In this document: positions 23,200-33,904 of the stretch, piece by piece
Layout of the letters: every line of letters begins with the position of its first letter
How positions within the stretch are numbered: position 1 is the stretch's first letter
From: Prorocentrum cordatum
Taxonomy: Eukaryota > Sar > Dinophyceae > Prorocentrales > Prorocentraceae
Assembly (NCBI GenBank): GCA_963575745.1
Contig: CAUYUJ010014318.1
Span: 246,366-310,365 of the forward strand
Length of the DNA stretch: 64,000 nt
Direction of reading: 5' to 3'
The notes under the pieces: model-generated
Database searches by the model: none
Told to the model about the DNA's origin: nothing
Seen by the model: only the letters and a program-made list of their open reading frames with translations
Made by a program: the position numbers and the translations under genes

Positions 23200-25078
23200 A
23201 ATTTGAAGGAGAAGGATGAGGATGAGTTGAAAGACAGAGGAGGATCATGAGGAGGAGGAGGAGGACAGATGGGGCGCTGAAGAAAGGGCCTCGGCTTGGA
23301 GAGATCGAGACATTGCTATCTCTTCCTTGGCCGAAGGCGTTGGACGGCGGAAGCAAACTGTGGGCGGCTCTGCCGGCGGAAGGCCCGCGGAGGCCAGCGG
23401 AAGTAGACGTCGGCCTTTCAAGAGATGGCAATGTTGATGGGTTCAGGGTTTCTTTCTTGGGGAACCTGGCAGAAAACCCATGAGTTGGAAGCACCCCTAG
23501 ATGGCGCTGCATTGGATGGCTTGCAGCAATCTGATATCCAGCGCCTGGCAATATGTGGGTCGCACGGGGCTTACAGAGGGAATGTTCGGCGAGATTTGAA
23601 ACGGCAGTTCTTCAACAATGTGTCAGTACCGAGGCCAATGGCCATAGATGGGAGCGGGCCAGATGAGGAGTAGGAGGAGAAGGAGGAGGATGAGGAGGGC
23701 AGATGAGGATGAGGACGGTGGGGATGAACGATCTTCGCCGTCGATATAGGGAGCGGGGGGAGAGTCGACGTGGAGCGAGAATGATGGGTGACGAGTCTTG
23801 AAGTGATGGCTTCTGGACGCCTTAACACCCTGAGCGTGCCCAGTTTCCCGGTGTAACCGCCCTCGCCACTGTGGTCGCAAGCGCCCAGCATGGGCGAACC
23901 GAGGTCGAGCGCTGGGCCAGAGCAAATCGTGGAGCAAACCGAGGTGGATCGCTGGGTGTGTGTGGGGGGGAGCTGGGGGGAGAGGAGTCATGCTCTGACC
24001 GTCGCAGGCTGCGACCGTCGCAGGCGTCTGACTGTCGCAGGCACGACGGCCTGACAGCAATGCCATCACTCGTCGCCGTCCTCCCAGTTAGGATGATGCA
24101 GTCCTCCAGTCTGCTGCAGCCAACGCTGTTTCTGTCCGGCCAGCGCTTCTGCTTTTGCTGTGGCGGGGTATTTGGCCGAGCAGGCCTGCTTGCAGTCGAT
24201 AGGGAGGTTGGGGGTGGGAGGATAGCGCGTGCATCAATTCAACATGCCATCCACCGGATTTTCTGTTAGCGGTCCGGCTTGTGATCGGACTGCTTTCGAC
24301 TTGCTTCGCGTTCCCGCAGACCAAAAAGTATCCCCACCAGTTACATACAACAGGATCTGCGGTTCGCAGTCCTGTCTGTGACGAGGCTGCCCCCTCTCCA
24401 CTTCGGCGCTGGCACGATGCTGTTGTGTCACCTACCGCACGGATGTCGTCTTGGAGTGCCTGTCGGACCTGCTCGTTTTTGTCGGGCTTTATGCCGACTC
24501 ACACCGGGTGATCGACCTCTGCGTGTTCATGGTCGCGCCGCCGCGCCATTTTGGCTGCGCCTACTTGATGGTCGCCACCGGGATTTCCACGCCACCGGGT
24601 TGGGAGTGCCGTTCCTGGTCCTCCTTCTGAGTGGCTGCCCGCGCGCTCGCTTTGCTTGCCCCTCTTTTTTCTTACTGCCTAGTCGTGGCTCGGCTAATGT
24701 TCGGGCGGCGTGTTTTTGTGTGTTCACGCTTCATGTTTGTGTATCAGTAGGTTGTTGTTTATTGTATGATCGCTGGCAGGTTCGAAGTGCCATCATACTC
24801 TGATTCCGTTGTTGTTCTCTCCTCCGCTGCTATAATGCAGTCGCTGTTCTTTTGAACTGCTGTCCTTTGTTCTTGTGCGATCACTGCTTCTTCTCATTCT
24901 TATTCTCGGGGTACTGTTTCGGGCGCCATCGGGACACCGACGGGACGCCGCGCTCGCGGTTCGCCAGATGAGTAGGAACATTCCACGCGGCTGACACGGA
25001 GGTTGATAACAACCGGCTTAACAACCCTAGCCTTGGAGGGTGTGCCCTGATGTCTTTCGTGTTTAGGCTCTCCGAGTT
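23200..25078. other. Probable intron sequence, no recognised gene
   Basis: Frames up to 148 codons exist on both strands but none shows a domain I recognise. A triplicated GACCGTCGCAGGC-type phrase lies at 23,995-24,045. At 24,541-24,562 there is a 12-base match (GCCATTTTGGCT) to the dinoflagellate spliced-leader core, too short to be called. Confidence 0.45.
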
Positions 25079-25829
25079 CGTCTGCACTTCTCCTCCTCCT
25101 CCTCCTCCTCCTCCTCTTCAGAAGGTCTGCACGATCTGAGGGTTTTACGGCCGTCCCATGGCCTTCCTTCTCCTCGCCCCCTCGCCCGCCTGCGCCTCCT
25201 GTGCCTCCATTCGCCACGGACGCGCGCCCCGCCGCGTGCTTGGCCGCGCCGCTCGTGGGGTCCGCTTCGCCGCAGCCCAAGGGTTGCCTGGGCTCTCGGA
25301 GGACTCGTGCGGGGGATGTGCGGGTCTTGTTACCAAGAGCCGTTGGGCTCCTGAGTGTGAGCCGCTGCTCGTCCGACTTCCCCTGCAGCGGGGGAGTTCT
25401 GGCTGCACGCTGTCCTCGAGAGTGTCCGTGTCTGGGGCACCTCCATGGGCTCCATGGGGCCTCGGGCCTCCGGCGAAGGGGCCTGGTGCTCTCGACCTCT
25501 GCCCGTTGTTTTGGGGCGGTGCTGGTTTTCTGCGCGGCGGCCTTCGCGCTCATCGAACTGCGCTGTGACAGGACTGTGCGAGCACGAACTGCAGTTTCCC
25601 AGCAGGGCCAGCTCCCCGAGTCTCCAAGACGGGCCGGTCGCCGACAGTAATACTTCTTCTGCTCCCCAGGCGCAACCTTTTTTTGGCGCCGTGCCGCTCC
25701 AAGAGTCCATGGCTTCTCGCTGGAACTTAACCGCCCACGACTTGGGCGTGCCGCAACCCAGTCTGCACACACCGCCTTCCCCTCCTGTTTCCACCAACTG
25801 CCTCCCGACGGCCTGCATCAGCATCGTTT
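25079..25829. other. Short (CTC)n run, then a non-repetitive stretch without a recognised gene
   Basis: CTC triplets occupy 25,088-25,118. The following 700 bp is GC-rich, with overlapping frames of up to about 290 codons on the - strand. Composition explains their length, and no motif was recognised. Confidence 0.45.
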
Positions 25830-25995
25830 AACCGATCCCCATCCCCATGCCCATCCCCTTCGAGACCCCCACCAAATTACCGCCCCAGTCGGGGATGCAC
25901 CCCTCGATGCCCGAAGGGAACGACCTGTATCCCCATCCAGGGAGGGCAGATCGGCCAGCGGGGCCCAGGCCACGCTGCTGGGGATGGGGAGCGGT
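25830..25995. mobile_element. K-family element, copy 1, short TIRs
   Basis: It begins ACCGATCCCCATCCCC and ends GGGGATGGGGAGCGGT, which are inverted. Internal phrases GGGGATGC, CCGAAGGGAACGACCT, TATCC-CATCCAGGG and GATCGGCCAG-GGGGCCCAGGCC recur in order in the copy at 35,359-35,523. Confidence 0.7.
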
Positions 25996-26019
25996 GAGAC
26001 GACACTCACTGCAGGCCAG

Positions 26020-26260
26020 GAGGAGGAGGAGGAGGAGGAGGAGGAGGAGGAGGCAGGCAGGAGGAGGAGGGAGGAGGAGGAGGAGGGAGGAGGAGGAGGA
26101 GGAGGAGGAGGAGTAGGAGGAGGAGAGAGGAGGAGGAGGGAGGAGGCGGAGGAGGAGGAGAGAGGAGGAGGAGGAGGAGGAGGAGGAGGAGGAGGAGGAG
26201 GAGGAGAGAGGAGGAGGGGAGGAGGAGGAGGAGAAGAGAGAGGAGGGGGCTCCGTCCTCG
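26020..26260. repeat. (GGA)n triplet array
   Basis: GGA triplets with some GAG and GGC variants. All frames are low-complexity. Confidence 0.95.
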
Positions 26261-26439
26261 TCCCCCCTGTCTGCCCAAGCGGCCGCGCGCGGCCGAAAGG
26301 CCGGCTGCCGAGGAGAAGGACGTCTGGCGGCGCACCCCCGGCCGGGGCCCGCGGCCGGGGCCCGCAGCCGCGGCCCTCGGCGGGCCCTCGGGGCCCCTTC
26401 GTGCGGGGTGCGGGAGGTCGGGGGGTCGGCCCGACCCTT

Positions 26440-26618
26440 CCCTCCTCCTCCATTCCCCCTCCCCCCTCCCCCCTCCTCCTCCCCCTCCTCCTCCTCCTTC
26501 CTCCCCCCTCCCCTACCTCCTCCTCCTCTCCTCCTCCCTCTCCTCCTCTCCTCCTCCTCCTCCTCCTCCCCTCCTCCTCCTCCTCCTCCTCCTCCTCCTC
26601 CTCCTCCTCCTCCTCCTA
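26440..26618. repeat. (CTC)n triplet array
   Basis: CTC/TCC triplets form an inverted counterpart of the GGA array 200 bp upstream, with a GC-rich spacer between. Transcribed RNA could pair the two arrays. The array ends at the left border of a T element. Confidence 0.93.
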
Positions 26619-26621
26619 GGG

Positions 26622-26785
26622 TCAGGTCGGGCACGTCCCTCTGCAGGAGGAATCTGCAGAAGCAGTCAAGAAAGAGTCTGGGAACGACTTGGGGATTGCT
26701 GGTCCAAAGCTATATTTTTGAGCATTTTTAGAGTCTTTGATGTATCGTCCAAAATCCGCCTGTAGGAGGACATGCCCGGCCTCAA
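26622..26785. mobile_element. T-family TIR element T1, about 164 bp
   Basis: It starts TCAGGTCGGGCACGTCCC-TCTGCAGGAGGA and ends CCTGTAGGAGGACATGCCCG-GCCTCAA, giving TIRs of about 28 bp. The interior shares GCAGTCAAGA and TCGTCCAAAATC with the copy at 48,091, and the latter also with 47,307. The flanks TCCTAGGG and GCTGGGGG are similar but not identical, so any target duplication has decayed. Confidence 0.8.
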
Positions 26786-27044
26786 GCTGGGGGGCCGCGT
26801 GGAGCCGATCCCCCTTCGCCGTCCCTCGCTGGCCCGGGTATAGCTGCTGAGTGGCCGGCTGGGGTCGGGACGTGGCCCTGGCCGACCCAGGCTGTCAGCG
26901 CCGACCGGCGGTTCAAAGATGGGGTCCTGAGGTATGGGGTCCTCAGGATAGGCAGGGATCCAGGGGCGGTTTTACATGGATTGAGGCACCTCGTTCTTAG
27001 GGACCCCATCCCGAAGGACCCCATCTTTGAACTGCCGAGCTGAC

Positions 27045-27211
27045 CCAGGTCAGCGTGGTCTCCATCGGAACCAGGGGGCGCAAGCGGCGGCAGGTCTCGA
27101 AGGTCATCTTCCCGCCTTTGGGAGGTCGCGCAGGGGACGGCGGCACCGCAGGAGGTACGCTCACCGGGCGGGTGCTCCGGCAGCGTGCAGCAGAGCGGTG
27201 GCAGGTGGCAG
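27045..27211 (+). other. Possible exon of unknown function upstream of element M1
   Basis: Between ACCCAG|GT and AG|GT the frame reads VSVVSIGTRGRKRRQVSK and then VIFPPLGG. It is basic, not low-complexity, and bounded by AG|G sites, but I recognise no family. Element M1 interrupts the region 100 bp downstream. Chance is a real possibility. Confidence 0.2.
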
Positions 27212-27214
27212 GAG

Positions 27215-27408
27215 TCGGGAGCGGAAAAGAGGGGGGTGATGACTAGGGGGGGGTGGATATCATGGCGCGGGCCATGATATCTCCGCAGATTTCATGGCGC
27301 CTCTTCTTATTTCATTACGTCCCTGGCCCCCCCGCTGGGCCGCGCACATGCCGCTGGCCATGATTTGCACCCCCCCCTCTTGGACACCCCCCTCTTGGCC
27401 GCTCCCGA
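27215..27408. mobile_element. Introner-like TIR element M1, 194 bp, 5-bp target duplication AGGAG
   Basis: It starts TCGGGAGCGGAAAAGAGGG and ends GAGGGGGG-type complement CCCCCCTCTTGGCCGCTCCC-GA. AGGAG is repeated exactly at 27,210-27,214 and 27,409-27,413. Inside, GATATCATGGC and GCCATGATATC make a second palindrome. The 188-bp copy at 60,375-60,562 is closely similar along its whole length. Read as an intron, the target duplication gives AG|GA at both ends, a dinoflagellate-type boundary that would restore the original sequence. Confidence 0.85.
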
Positions 27409-27611
27409 AGGAGAGCGCCGCTTTCGCACGGGGTGGCGCAGGAAAGCGGCAGGGAAAGCGCCACCTCCCTACATCGATATAAGTCCCCGTCAGCAGAGCA
27501 GTCACGAGGGCGTCGCTGAAGGGGCACTGTTTGGGGACGCGTTTCGCCTCGGGGGTTGTTGCGCCCGCGCTGATCGGAAGACAGATGCCACTCGAGCAAC
27601 ACACAATGACC

Positions 27612-27712
27612 TAAACATGCATCGGAGGTCCGCGTGGGTCTCTCGGATCGGCGTTGGATCCATCTCCCTGGCGCGCCGATTCGGGAAATCCGCGCGGACC
27701 TCCGAAAGATTA
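27612..27712. mobile_element. Q-family TIR element Q2
   Basis: CGGAGGTCCGCGTGGGTC and TCGGATCGGCG are mirrored by CGCGCCGATTCGGGAAATC and CGCGCGGACCTCCG. The arms match those of Q1 (GGATTTCTTGGATCGGC) with substitutions, and the loop is shorter. An ACATGC phrase precedes it and a TG/GTT microsatellite follows directly. Confidence 0.7.
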
Positions 27713-27738
27713 CGTGTGTGTGTGTGTGTGTTTTTTTT

Positions 27739-27739
<1 letters not shown>

Positions 27740-27791
<52 letters not shown>

Positions 27792-28746
27792 ATTGTTGTT
27801 GTTGTTGTTGAACATTATTAATTCTAAAGAATAATTATTGTTGGGACCCCTGGTGCACGGCCCCCCTGCGCCGCCTAGGCCGCAGCTACATTTTCATCAT
27901 TTTCGTGAGGAAGCCTCAGGTAATTCGATGTGATCAAGATCCGGTTGTTTTGTTCCCCCCCGCTTTCCCTTGCAAAAAACACTATAAAATGACATTTCTT
28001 GTTCTAATATAATCAAATTTCAAGAATCCCTTGCAAAAAATAAGGTAAAGTGGACATTCGCGCGCGCAAGACGAAATCCTTCCAAAAGCTTAGTGTTCGG
28101 AGCGATTTTAACATAAAAACATCAAAAAACCAATGGTTTTTCAACAAAAAAATGTCAAAATCTCATCCCGCGCGCTCTTGCGGATTCGTAGGAAACCCAA
28201 CACTTTTTAAACATTTCTGTCAAACGGGCTTTTGCGAGCAACTTTTTCGAACTTCTGCGACAACGGTTGCGCACCTGCCAGGGCCATCATCCCTGTCAAA
28301 TAATACCATGCGGGACACATTCGTTTTTTCTTCGCGCGCGCACGCGGAATCTCCCAGGAATTTGCCCTAAAGATGTGATCAACTATCTTGTGAGTATCGT
28401 ATCATGTGTATCATGTACCATATGCATCATATGCAACAGATGTTCTGTGGAAGGCTTAACAACTTCTGTGGGTTAACAAGGCTTAACAACTTCTGTGGGT
28501 GTACGAACGTAGGCTTAACAACTTCTGTGGGTGTGTACTCCACGCCAGTGTAGTAGCCACGGTCGTCCGCAGGCCACGAAGTGAAGTGTCCGAACGTCAT
28601 AGGGCGGGAAGCTGGGTGTGGGTGGTGGCGAAGAGTCGTGTGGATATTTGGTAGAGCTTGCACTGCCCCCCCACAAAGTGGGGTATTGGCTGGCGTCGCA
28701 TGAAAACCCTGGCACTGGTGAGAACACTGAGCGTTCGGGTAAAGTG

Positions 28747-28777
<31 letters not shown>

Positions 28778-29752
28778 AACATTATTACTTCTAAAGAATA
28801 ATTATTGTTGGGGCCCCTGGTGCATGGCCCCCTCGCCGCGCCTAGGCCGCAGCCATGTTTTCATCATTTTCGTGAGGAAGTCTCTGGCAAAACGGGTTGG
28901 TCCGGATCCGGTTGTTTTGTTACGGGCGGTTTTCCCTTGCAAAAAATAAGGCAAAGTGGACATTTCTTGTTCTAACATAACCAAACTTCAAGAATCCCTT
29001 GCAAAAAATAAGGTAAAGTGGACATTCGCGCGCGCAAGACGAAATCCTTCCAAAACCTTAGTGTTCGTAGCGATTTTAACATAAAAACATAAAAAAACCA
29101 ATGGTTTTTCAAAAAAAAAAGTGTCAAATTTCATCCCGCGCGCTCTTGCGGATTTGTAGGAAACCCAACACTTTTTAAACATTTCTGTCAAACGGGCTTT
29201 TGCGAGCAACTTTTTCACGTGCTTCGAACTTCTCCAACAACGGTTGCGCACCTGCCAGGGCCATCATCCCTGTCAAATAATACCATGCGGGACACATTCG
29301 TTTTTTCTTCGCGCGCGCACGCCGAAATCTTCAAAAACCATTGGGTTTCTTAGGAATTTTAGCACCGCGCAACATAAAATCATACGAATCGCACCGTCGT
29401 ACTGGTTTACCGTGGTTTCCTATTCTAGCGTCAGGAACACGTTACCACCAAAAACCAGTACAGGTGTCCAGTGTTGGAACAGGGGGAAAAGTCGTATACT
29501 AAGCTAGCGTCCAGAAAATGTTACCACAACAAGTCACTGTACCCATGCGCCAGTGTAGTAGCCACGGTCGTCCGCAGGCCACGAAGTGAAGTGTCCGAAC
29601 GTCATAGGGCGGGAAGCTGGGTGTGGGTGGTGGCGAAGAGTCGTTTGGAAATTGGTAGAGCTTGAACCGGCCCCCCCACAAAGTGGGGGTATTGGCGGCG
29701 TCGTATGAAAACCCTGGCACTGGTGAGAACGGAGTGTCCCCACGTGCTAGTA

Positions 29753-29815
<63 letters not shown>
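27740..29815. repeat. Tandem duplication of a roughly 1.0-kb AT-rich unit starting with (GTT)n
   Basis: Unit 1 (27,740-28,747) and unit 2 (28,748-29,756) share in order: (GTT)n plus GAACATTATTA-TTCTAAAG, then GCGCCTAGGCCGCAGC, then AAAAAATAAGGTAAAGTGG with GCGCGCAAGACGAAATCC, then TGCCAGGGCCATCATCCC and GCCACGGTCGTCCGCAGG. A third (GTT)n begins at 29,755 and is cut short by a TA run. No gene was recognised. Confidence 0.88.
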
Positions 29816-29817
<2 letters not shown>

Positions 29818-29825
29818 GTGTATAT

Positions 29826-29826
29826 C

Positions 29827-29877
<51 letters not shown>

Positions 29878-29905
29878 ATGTATACATATATACACACGTA
29901 TATTC
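29826..29905. repeat. (TA)n dinucleotide tract
   Basis: Nearly pure TA repeats directly follow the third (GTT)n run and truncate the 1-kb repeat unit. This is the most AT-rich point in the window. Confidence 0.95.
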
Positions 29906-29934
29906 CTATTCTTATTTTTATTCCCCGGACCCCC

Positions 29935-30620
29935 ACCTCCCCCCGGACCCCCCCCCTAAACCGGATCCTTCCCCCAGGGACGCTCCGGACGCCCTTTCGG
30001 ACGTTTCGGCGGCCCCCTGGACGCCCTTGGAAAAGGTTCGGTGGCCCTTCCGGGCCTCCCAGGGCGCCTCGCTGGGCCTTGCGAGCCGACTGAAGGCGAT
30101 TAGGGAGAGGGGTCGTCGGAGAGGCGCAAAAGAGACCCAAGACAGCGCAAGAGCGCTCCAAGAGGAACCTCAATGGTCTGAAGACGGCCGAAGAGGCCCC
30201 CAAGACACCCCAAGAGGCCGCTAAGAGAGCCCCGAAGAAGCCCAAATCGTCACATTCCCTTAGGAAATACATTTGTTGTGCATATCCGCTTTTTAGGTCT
30301 TCGCAGCGTCCAAGACGGCCCAATGGGCCCCTAATCTCGCCCCAAGACGGCTCGGGAGGCCCTCTAGAGGGGTTGAAGGCGGCCCAAGGGGGCCCCAAGA
30401 CTGCCCCAGAGAGCCCCGAGACTGCCCACAAGAAGCCCAAGATGCCCCCAGAAGGCTCCCAAGAGAGACCCACGAAAGCCATGGGATACCTCCAAGAACG
30501 CCACTGGAGGCCCGCAAGAGGGCCCTAGATGGCTTCAGAAGACCTCCGGAGGGCCCCAGCTCCCCAAGGCGGCCCAAGAAGCCCCCAGGACGGCCCAAGA
30601 GTGCCCCAGGACGGCACAAA
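29935..30620 (-). repeat. Degenerate GGCCTCTTGGG satellite, minus orientation, copy L1
   Basis: On the - strand this is a succession of phrases such as TTGGGGCCTCTTGGG and GGGCCGTCTTGG of about 18-24 bp. At 30,245-30,305 it includes a non-satellite patch (GGATATGCACAACAAATG, TATTTCCTAAGGG). That patch recurs in the + oriented copy near 43,385-43,425, so the two arrays share higher-order structure. Confidence 0.75.
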
Positions 30621-30624
30621 AGAG

Positions 30625-31160
30625 CACCAAAAACGACCAGACGGCGTTCTCCTACGAAATACATCAAGCTGACCCGACGATCTTGGTTCCACGTTTGAGG
30701 CTCGAGGTTTCAGTAGCTACCCGATCCAGAGAGACAGGCAATGGTTCTAGATTCGAAATTCGACGAAAGATTTCCTGAGTGCCTGGAGCCCTCCAGGCAT
30801 TCGGGAAGCGATCAAAAATCGATGTGTTCGGAGCTACTGTGACTTCTTCGGCGTGTCATGGGAACGCTCCGTACTTCCTCAAACGACCTTCGCGCGCGAA
30901 AAATTCAGCATGATTTCTCCACTCCTGCGCACAAGCGTGCCAGCGCATCGTTCGAAAGCGGTGTCAGCAGGCACCCGGGATATCGGAAAAATGGGCGGGT
31001 CGCCCGTCCAGGCCTCGAGGTCCTCCCTGCTGAATCAAGCGATGATTTATTGCTTTGCCAGGGAAGGGTCCGGAACAAGGCGCATGGCGCGAAGCGCCAA
31101 TGCAGTCCTGTACACATATATAAATATTCTTATTGTATTGTATATAATAATATCTATGTA
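30625..31160. other. Non-repetitive stretch, no recognised gene
   Basis: Frames up to about 100 codons on the + strand (for example 30,853-31,161) contain no recognised motif. AT-rich TATATAAATATTC at 31,117 closes the stretch. Confidence 0.4.
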
Positions 31161-31629
31161 ATTGTTTCTCGTTTCCCGAGCCAGCCACCTCCACCAGCGG
31201 GCCACCTCCAGCGAGGAGGTCCACGGCGACGCCCCGAGCTGGAGGCTGGAGATGCCGCGAGCGCGGCGCCGCGGCACGGGGGGGGGGGCCACGCCGCCAG
31301 GCGGGGCCCCTGGGCTTGGTGGCGGTGCCGGTCTTCTTCGCTCTCGACGCCCGCCATCTGGCCGCCGGCGCCACGGCCGGTTGGGCTCTGGGCAGTGGTG
31401 TCCTCTGCCTCTGGGCGGCACTCGTGCGGTCTGGGGACCCCCAGGGCCTCGTCGGCAGCTCTCGGGTCGTCGGGCGGCGCCGACCTGTCCGCCACCGGGC
31501 GGCGGGGCCGGCGCCTCCGCCCGAGGATCGAGGGTCGAAGAGGAGGGAGGATGACAGAGGGTGGATGGGTGTTTTGTTTGAGCCTCTCGTTGCGCGGGTG
31601 TGGGGCTTCTCCTCCCCGCCTGGCACGGT

Positions 31630-31830
31630 CATTTTGATCCGATAGAGCCGAATCCAATGCCGACCTCGGCCAGCCCGATCCGATGCGATTCCCATGCTCC
31701 GGCGATCTGGGGAGGGGTCGCCTGGCGCTGTCGTGCGTGGCCAGGCGCGGCCGACCCGGCGCGATCTCGACCCCCGTGCCGATGTGGCCCGATCCGACGC
31801 GCGCTTCGATCCGATCCGATTTATCGAATC
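31630..31830 (+). repeat. Dispersed repeat R4, copy 3
   Basis: It carries CCTCGGCCAGCCCGATCC, GATGCGATTCCCATGC, CGCGGCCGACCCGGCGCG and CGATCCGATCCGATTTATCG in the same order as the two other R4 copies. It is followed at once by a CTC triplet array. Confidence 0.65.
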
Positions 31831-31839
31831 GAGGTTGGC

Positions 31840-31950
31840 CCTCCTCCTCCTCCCCCTCCTCCCCCTCCTCCTCCTCCTCCTCCTCCTCCTCCTCCTCCTG
31901 TCCTCCTCCTCCTCCTCCTCGTCCTCGTCCTCCTCCTCCTCCTCCTCCAG
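31840..31950. repeat. (CTC)n triplet array
   Basis: CTC triplets with two CGTCC interruptions. Frames across it are compositional. Confidence 0.93.
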
Positions 31951-32007
31951 AAGTGCCTGGATCGGTTCCCCGTGTCTTCGCGGCAGTGCTGTCTCATGGT
32001 CCTGTGC

Positions 32008-32300
32008 GCTGGGTGGCTTCGCTGAGGTTGCGCCACGTTGCCTCCCCGTGCCGCTTCGTGGGCGCCTCGTGGGCGCCCCGTGTGCTGGGTGGGTTCGCCG
32101 AGGTTGCGCCACGTTGCCGCCCCGTGCCGCCCCGTGCCGCCTCGTGGGCGCCTCGTGGGCGCCCCGTGCATTGGGTGGGTTCGCCGAGGTTGCGCCACGT
32201 TGCCTCCCCGTGCCGCCTCGTTGGCGAGAGGCGGGTTTCCCGAGGTTGCGCCGCGCTGCCGCTCGTGCCGCCCCGTGGGTGCCGCGTGGGCGCCCCGCGC
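32008..32300. repeat. Tandem repeat, unit about 75-90 bp, roughly 3.5 copies
   Basis: Each unit reads GGTTCGCCGAGGTTGCGCC, then ACGTTGCC-CCCCGTGCCGCC, then TCGTGGGCGCCTCGTGGGCG. The reverse frames rich in Arg, Gly and His are long because the repeat lacks stops. No function is inferred. Confidence 0.85.
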
Positions 32301-32309
32301 TCTGAGCCC

Positions 32310-32550
32310 ACACGCTTTTCACCACATAGCTCACACCATCTTACACCACATAGCGCATCGCGTACACAACAGAGCTCACATCATGTAGCTTACACCACAT
32401 GCTGTAGCTTTCACCTCGAGCTCGTACCGCGTAGCTTACGCGACATTGTTTGCGCGACATCGCTTGCACCACAAAGTTTTCTCGTCCATAGCCTTCATCA
32501 CATAGCTTTCACGACATAGCTTTCACATCATAGCTTGTACCGCATTTCTA
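32310..32550. repeat. Degenerate 14-15-bp repeat (CACATAGCTTTCACA)
   Basis: Phrases such as CACATAGCTTACACCACA, CATAGCTTTCACGACATA and CATAGCTTGTACC repeat with a spacing of about 14-16 bp. No gene was recognised between this and 32,920. Confidence 0.8.
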
Positions 32551-32914
32551 CCTCTAAAGTGCAAGAACGCACTGTTTGGGGTCTACGCTGGCTAGCATGC
32601 TTTATTGGTTTTCGCAACGCGGACACCTGGAGGTCTCGAATCTTTCCCTGGGACCGGTGCTGCCCCCCGATGTCGTACTGCCCCGGGGCCCGTTGTTGGG
32701 CCCCCCCCAAGGGGGCCAGAAGACTGGCAAAAGCCTCCGCCCTGGATGTTTTTCTCACGGCGCGAAGGGGTCCTCGAGACTCAGGCGCCGCATTTTTCCC
32801 TTCCTAGGCTCTGCCTAGAAGGGTTCTTACTCTCTTAGCTTAAAGGGGCCGGGCAGTGGAACACGCCCCGGGCGGTTCCCCCAGTCCCCTGGGAGCGGTT
32901 CCCCCCAGTCCCCT

Positions 32915-33258
32915 GGGAGCTTTAGCTTTAGCTTTAGCTTTAGCTTAGCTTTAGCTTAGCTTTAGCTTAGCTGTAGCTTAGCTTTAGCTTAGCGTTTCGC
33001 TTAGCTTTTCGCTTAGCGTTTAGCTTAGCTTTTTAGCTTAGCTTTAGCTTAGCGCTTTAGCTTAGCTTTAGCTTAGCTTTAGCTTAGCTTTAGCTTAGCT
33101 TTAGCTTAGCTTTAGCTTAGCTTTAGCTTAGCTGTAGCTTAGCTTTAGCTTAGCTGTTGCTCAGCTTTAGCTTAGCTTTAGCTTAGCTTTAGCTTAGCTT
33201 GAGCTTAACTTTAGCTTAGCTGTGGCTTAGCTTTAGCTTAGCTTTAGCTCAGCGTTAC
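32915..33258. repeat. 11/12-bp satellite (TTTAGCTTAGC)n
   Basis: About 30 units of TTTAGCTTAGC, with a TAGCTT hexamer run at the left edge and single-base variants (GTAGC, GTTGC, CTCAGC). Just upstream, a GGTTCCCCCAGTCCCCTGGG block is duplicated. Confidence 0.95.
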
Positions 33259-33394
33259 TGTTACTACTAATGCTGCTTTCCTAGGGGTTCCAACTCCTAG
33301 GTAGGGTCGCACTGGGATAATTTTCCACATCAGGCGCGCTCGCCCGCACTTCGGGCCCCGCCGCCGTCTGTGGTGGCCTTTGCAGATCGACCTG

Positions 33395-33510
33395 GCACGA
33401 GAAGGGCGTCAGCAAGAGGGGGTCTACAGTCTATAGGGCTCCAGCCGTCGTGGTGTCTTACGATGTTGTAGTTTCTCTCGACGTCGGATCTCAAGGTCTG
33501 GCAGCCGCCT
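33395..33510. repeat. Dispersed repeat R3, copy 2
   Basis: GGGCGTCAGCAAGAGGGGG, GGGCTCCAGCCGTCGTGG, CTCTCGACGTCGGATCTC and AAGGTCTGGCAG parallel the copies at 3425 and 48,285. A GC-rich unannotated stretch follows to 33,900. Confidence 0.5.
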
Positions 33511-33904
33511 CGCGATCTCGGAGGCCGGGGCCCCTTCCACGACCGCGTGCGGAAAAAACCCATCCGTGTCCACGGCCTCGCGGGCCGAGCCCGTGGGGCG
33601 CGACCCCGCGTGTACGGGACGTTTTTTCGCGGATGCGCCGCGCAGAACGTTTCCGTGCGACCGCATCTCCACGGGATCGCGCCCTGGATCCAGACCGCGG
33701 GAGTGCGGATATGGATGCGTTCCCCGCTCGTGACATGGCTCTCTGAGGCGATCCTCCTCCTGCCTCCTACGCTGCGCATGCGTCGCCTCGCCTTCCTCGG
33801 GAGCCTGTCGGGGGGAACGGGACGCAGCTGAATCTTAGGTTGAGTGTAGGAACAGTGCATTGGGATGGGTCGTGAATCCGACCTCGTCTTCGTCCGCGTG
33901 GAAG

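Noticed and set aside
24541-24562. Relict dinoflagellate spliced leader
   Set aside because: Only GCCATTTTGGCT (12 bases) matches the leader core and the flanks do not; a 12-base match is weak in 64 kb and no retroposed cDNA follows.
24700-24800. tRNA gene (GGTTCGAA-like box near 24,780)
   Set aside because: No complementary acceptor or anticodon stems could be drawn around it.
32915-33258. Interstitial telomere (TTTAGC units)
   Set aside because: The unit is TTTAGCTTAGC, not TTTAGGG; the resemblance is limited to TTTAG.
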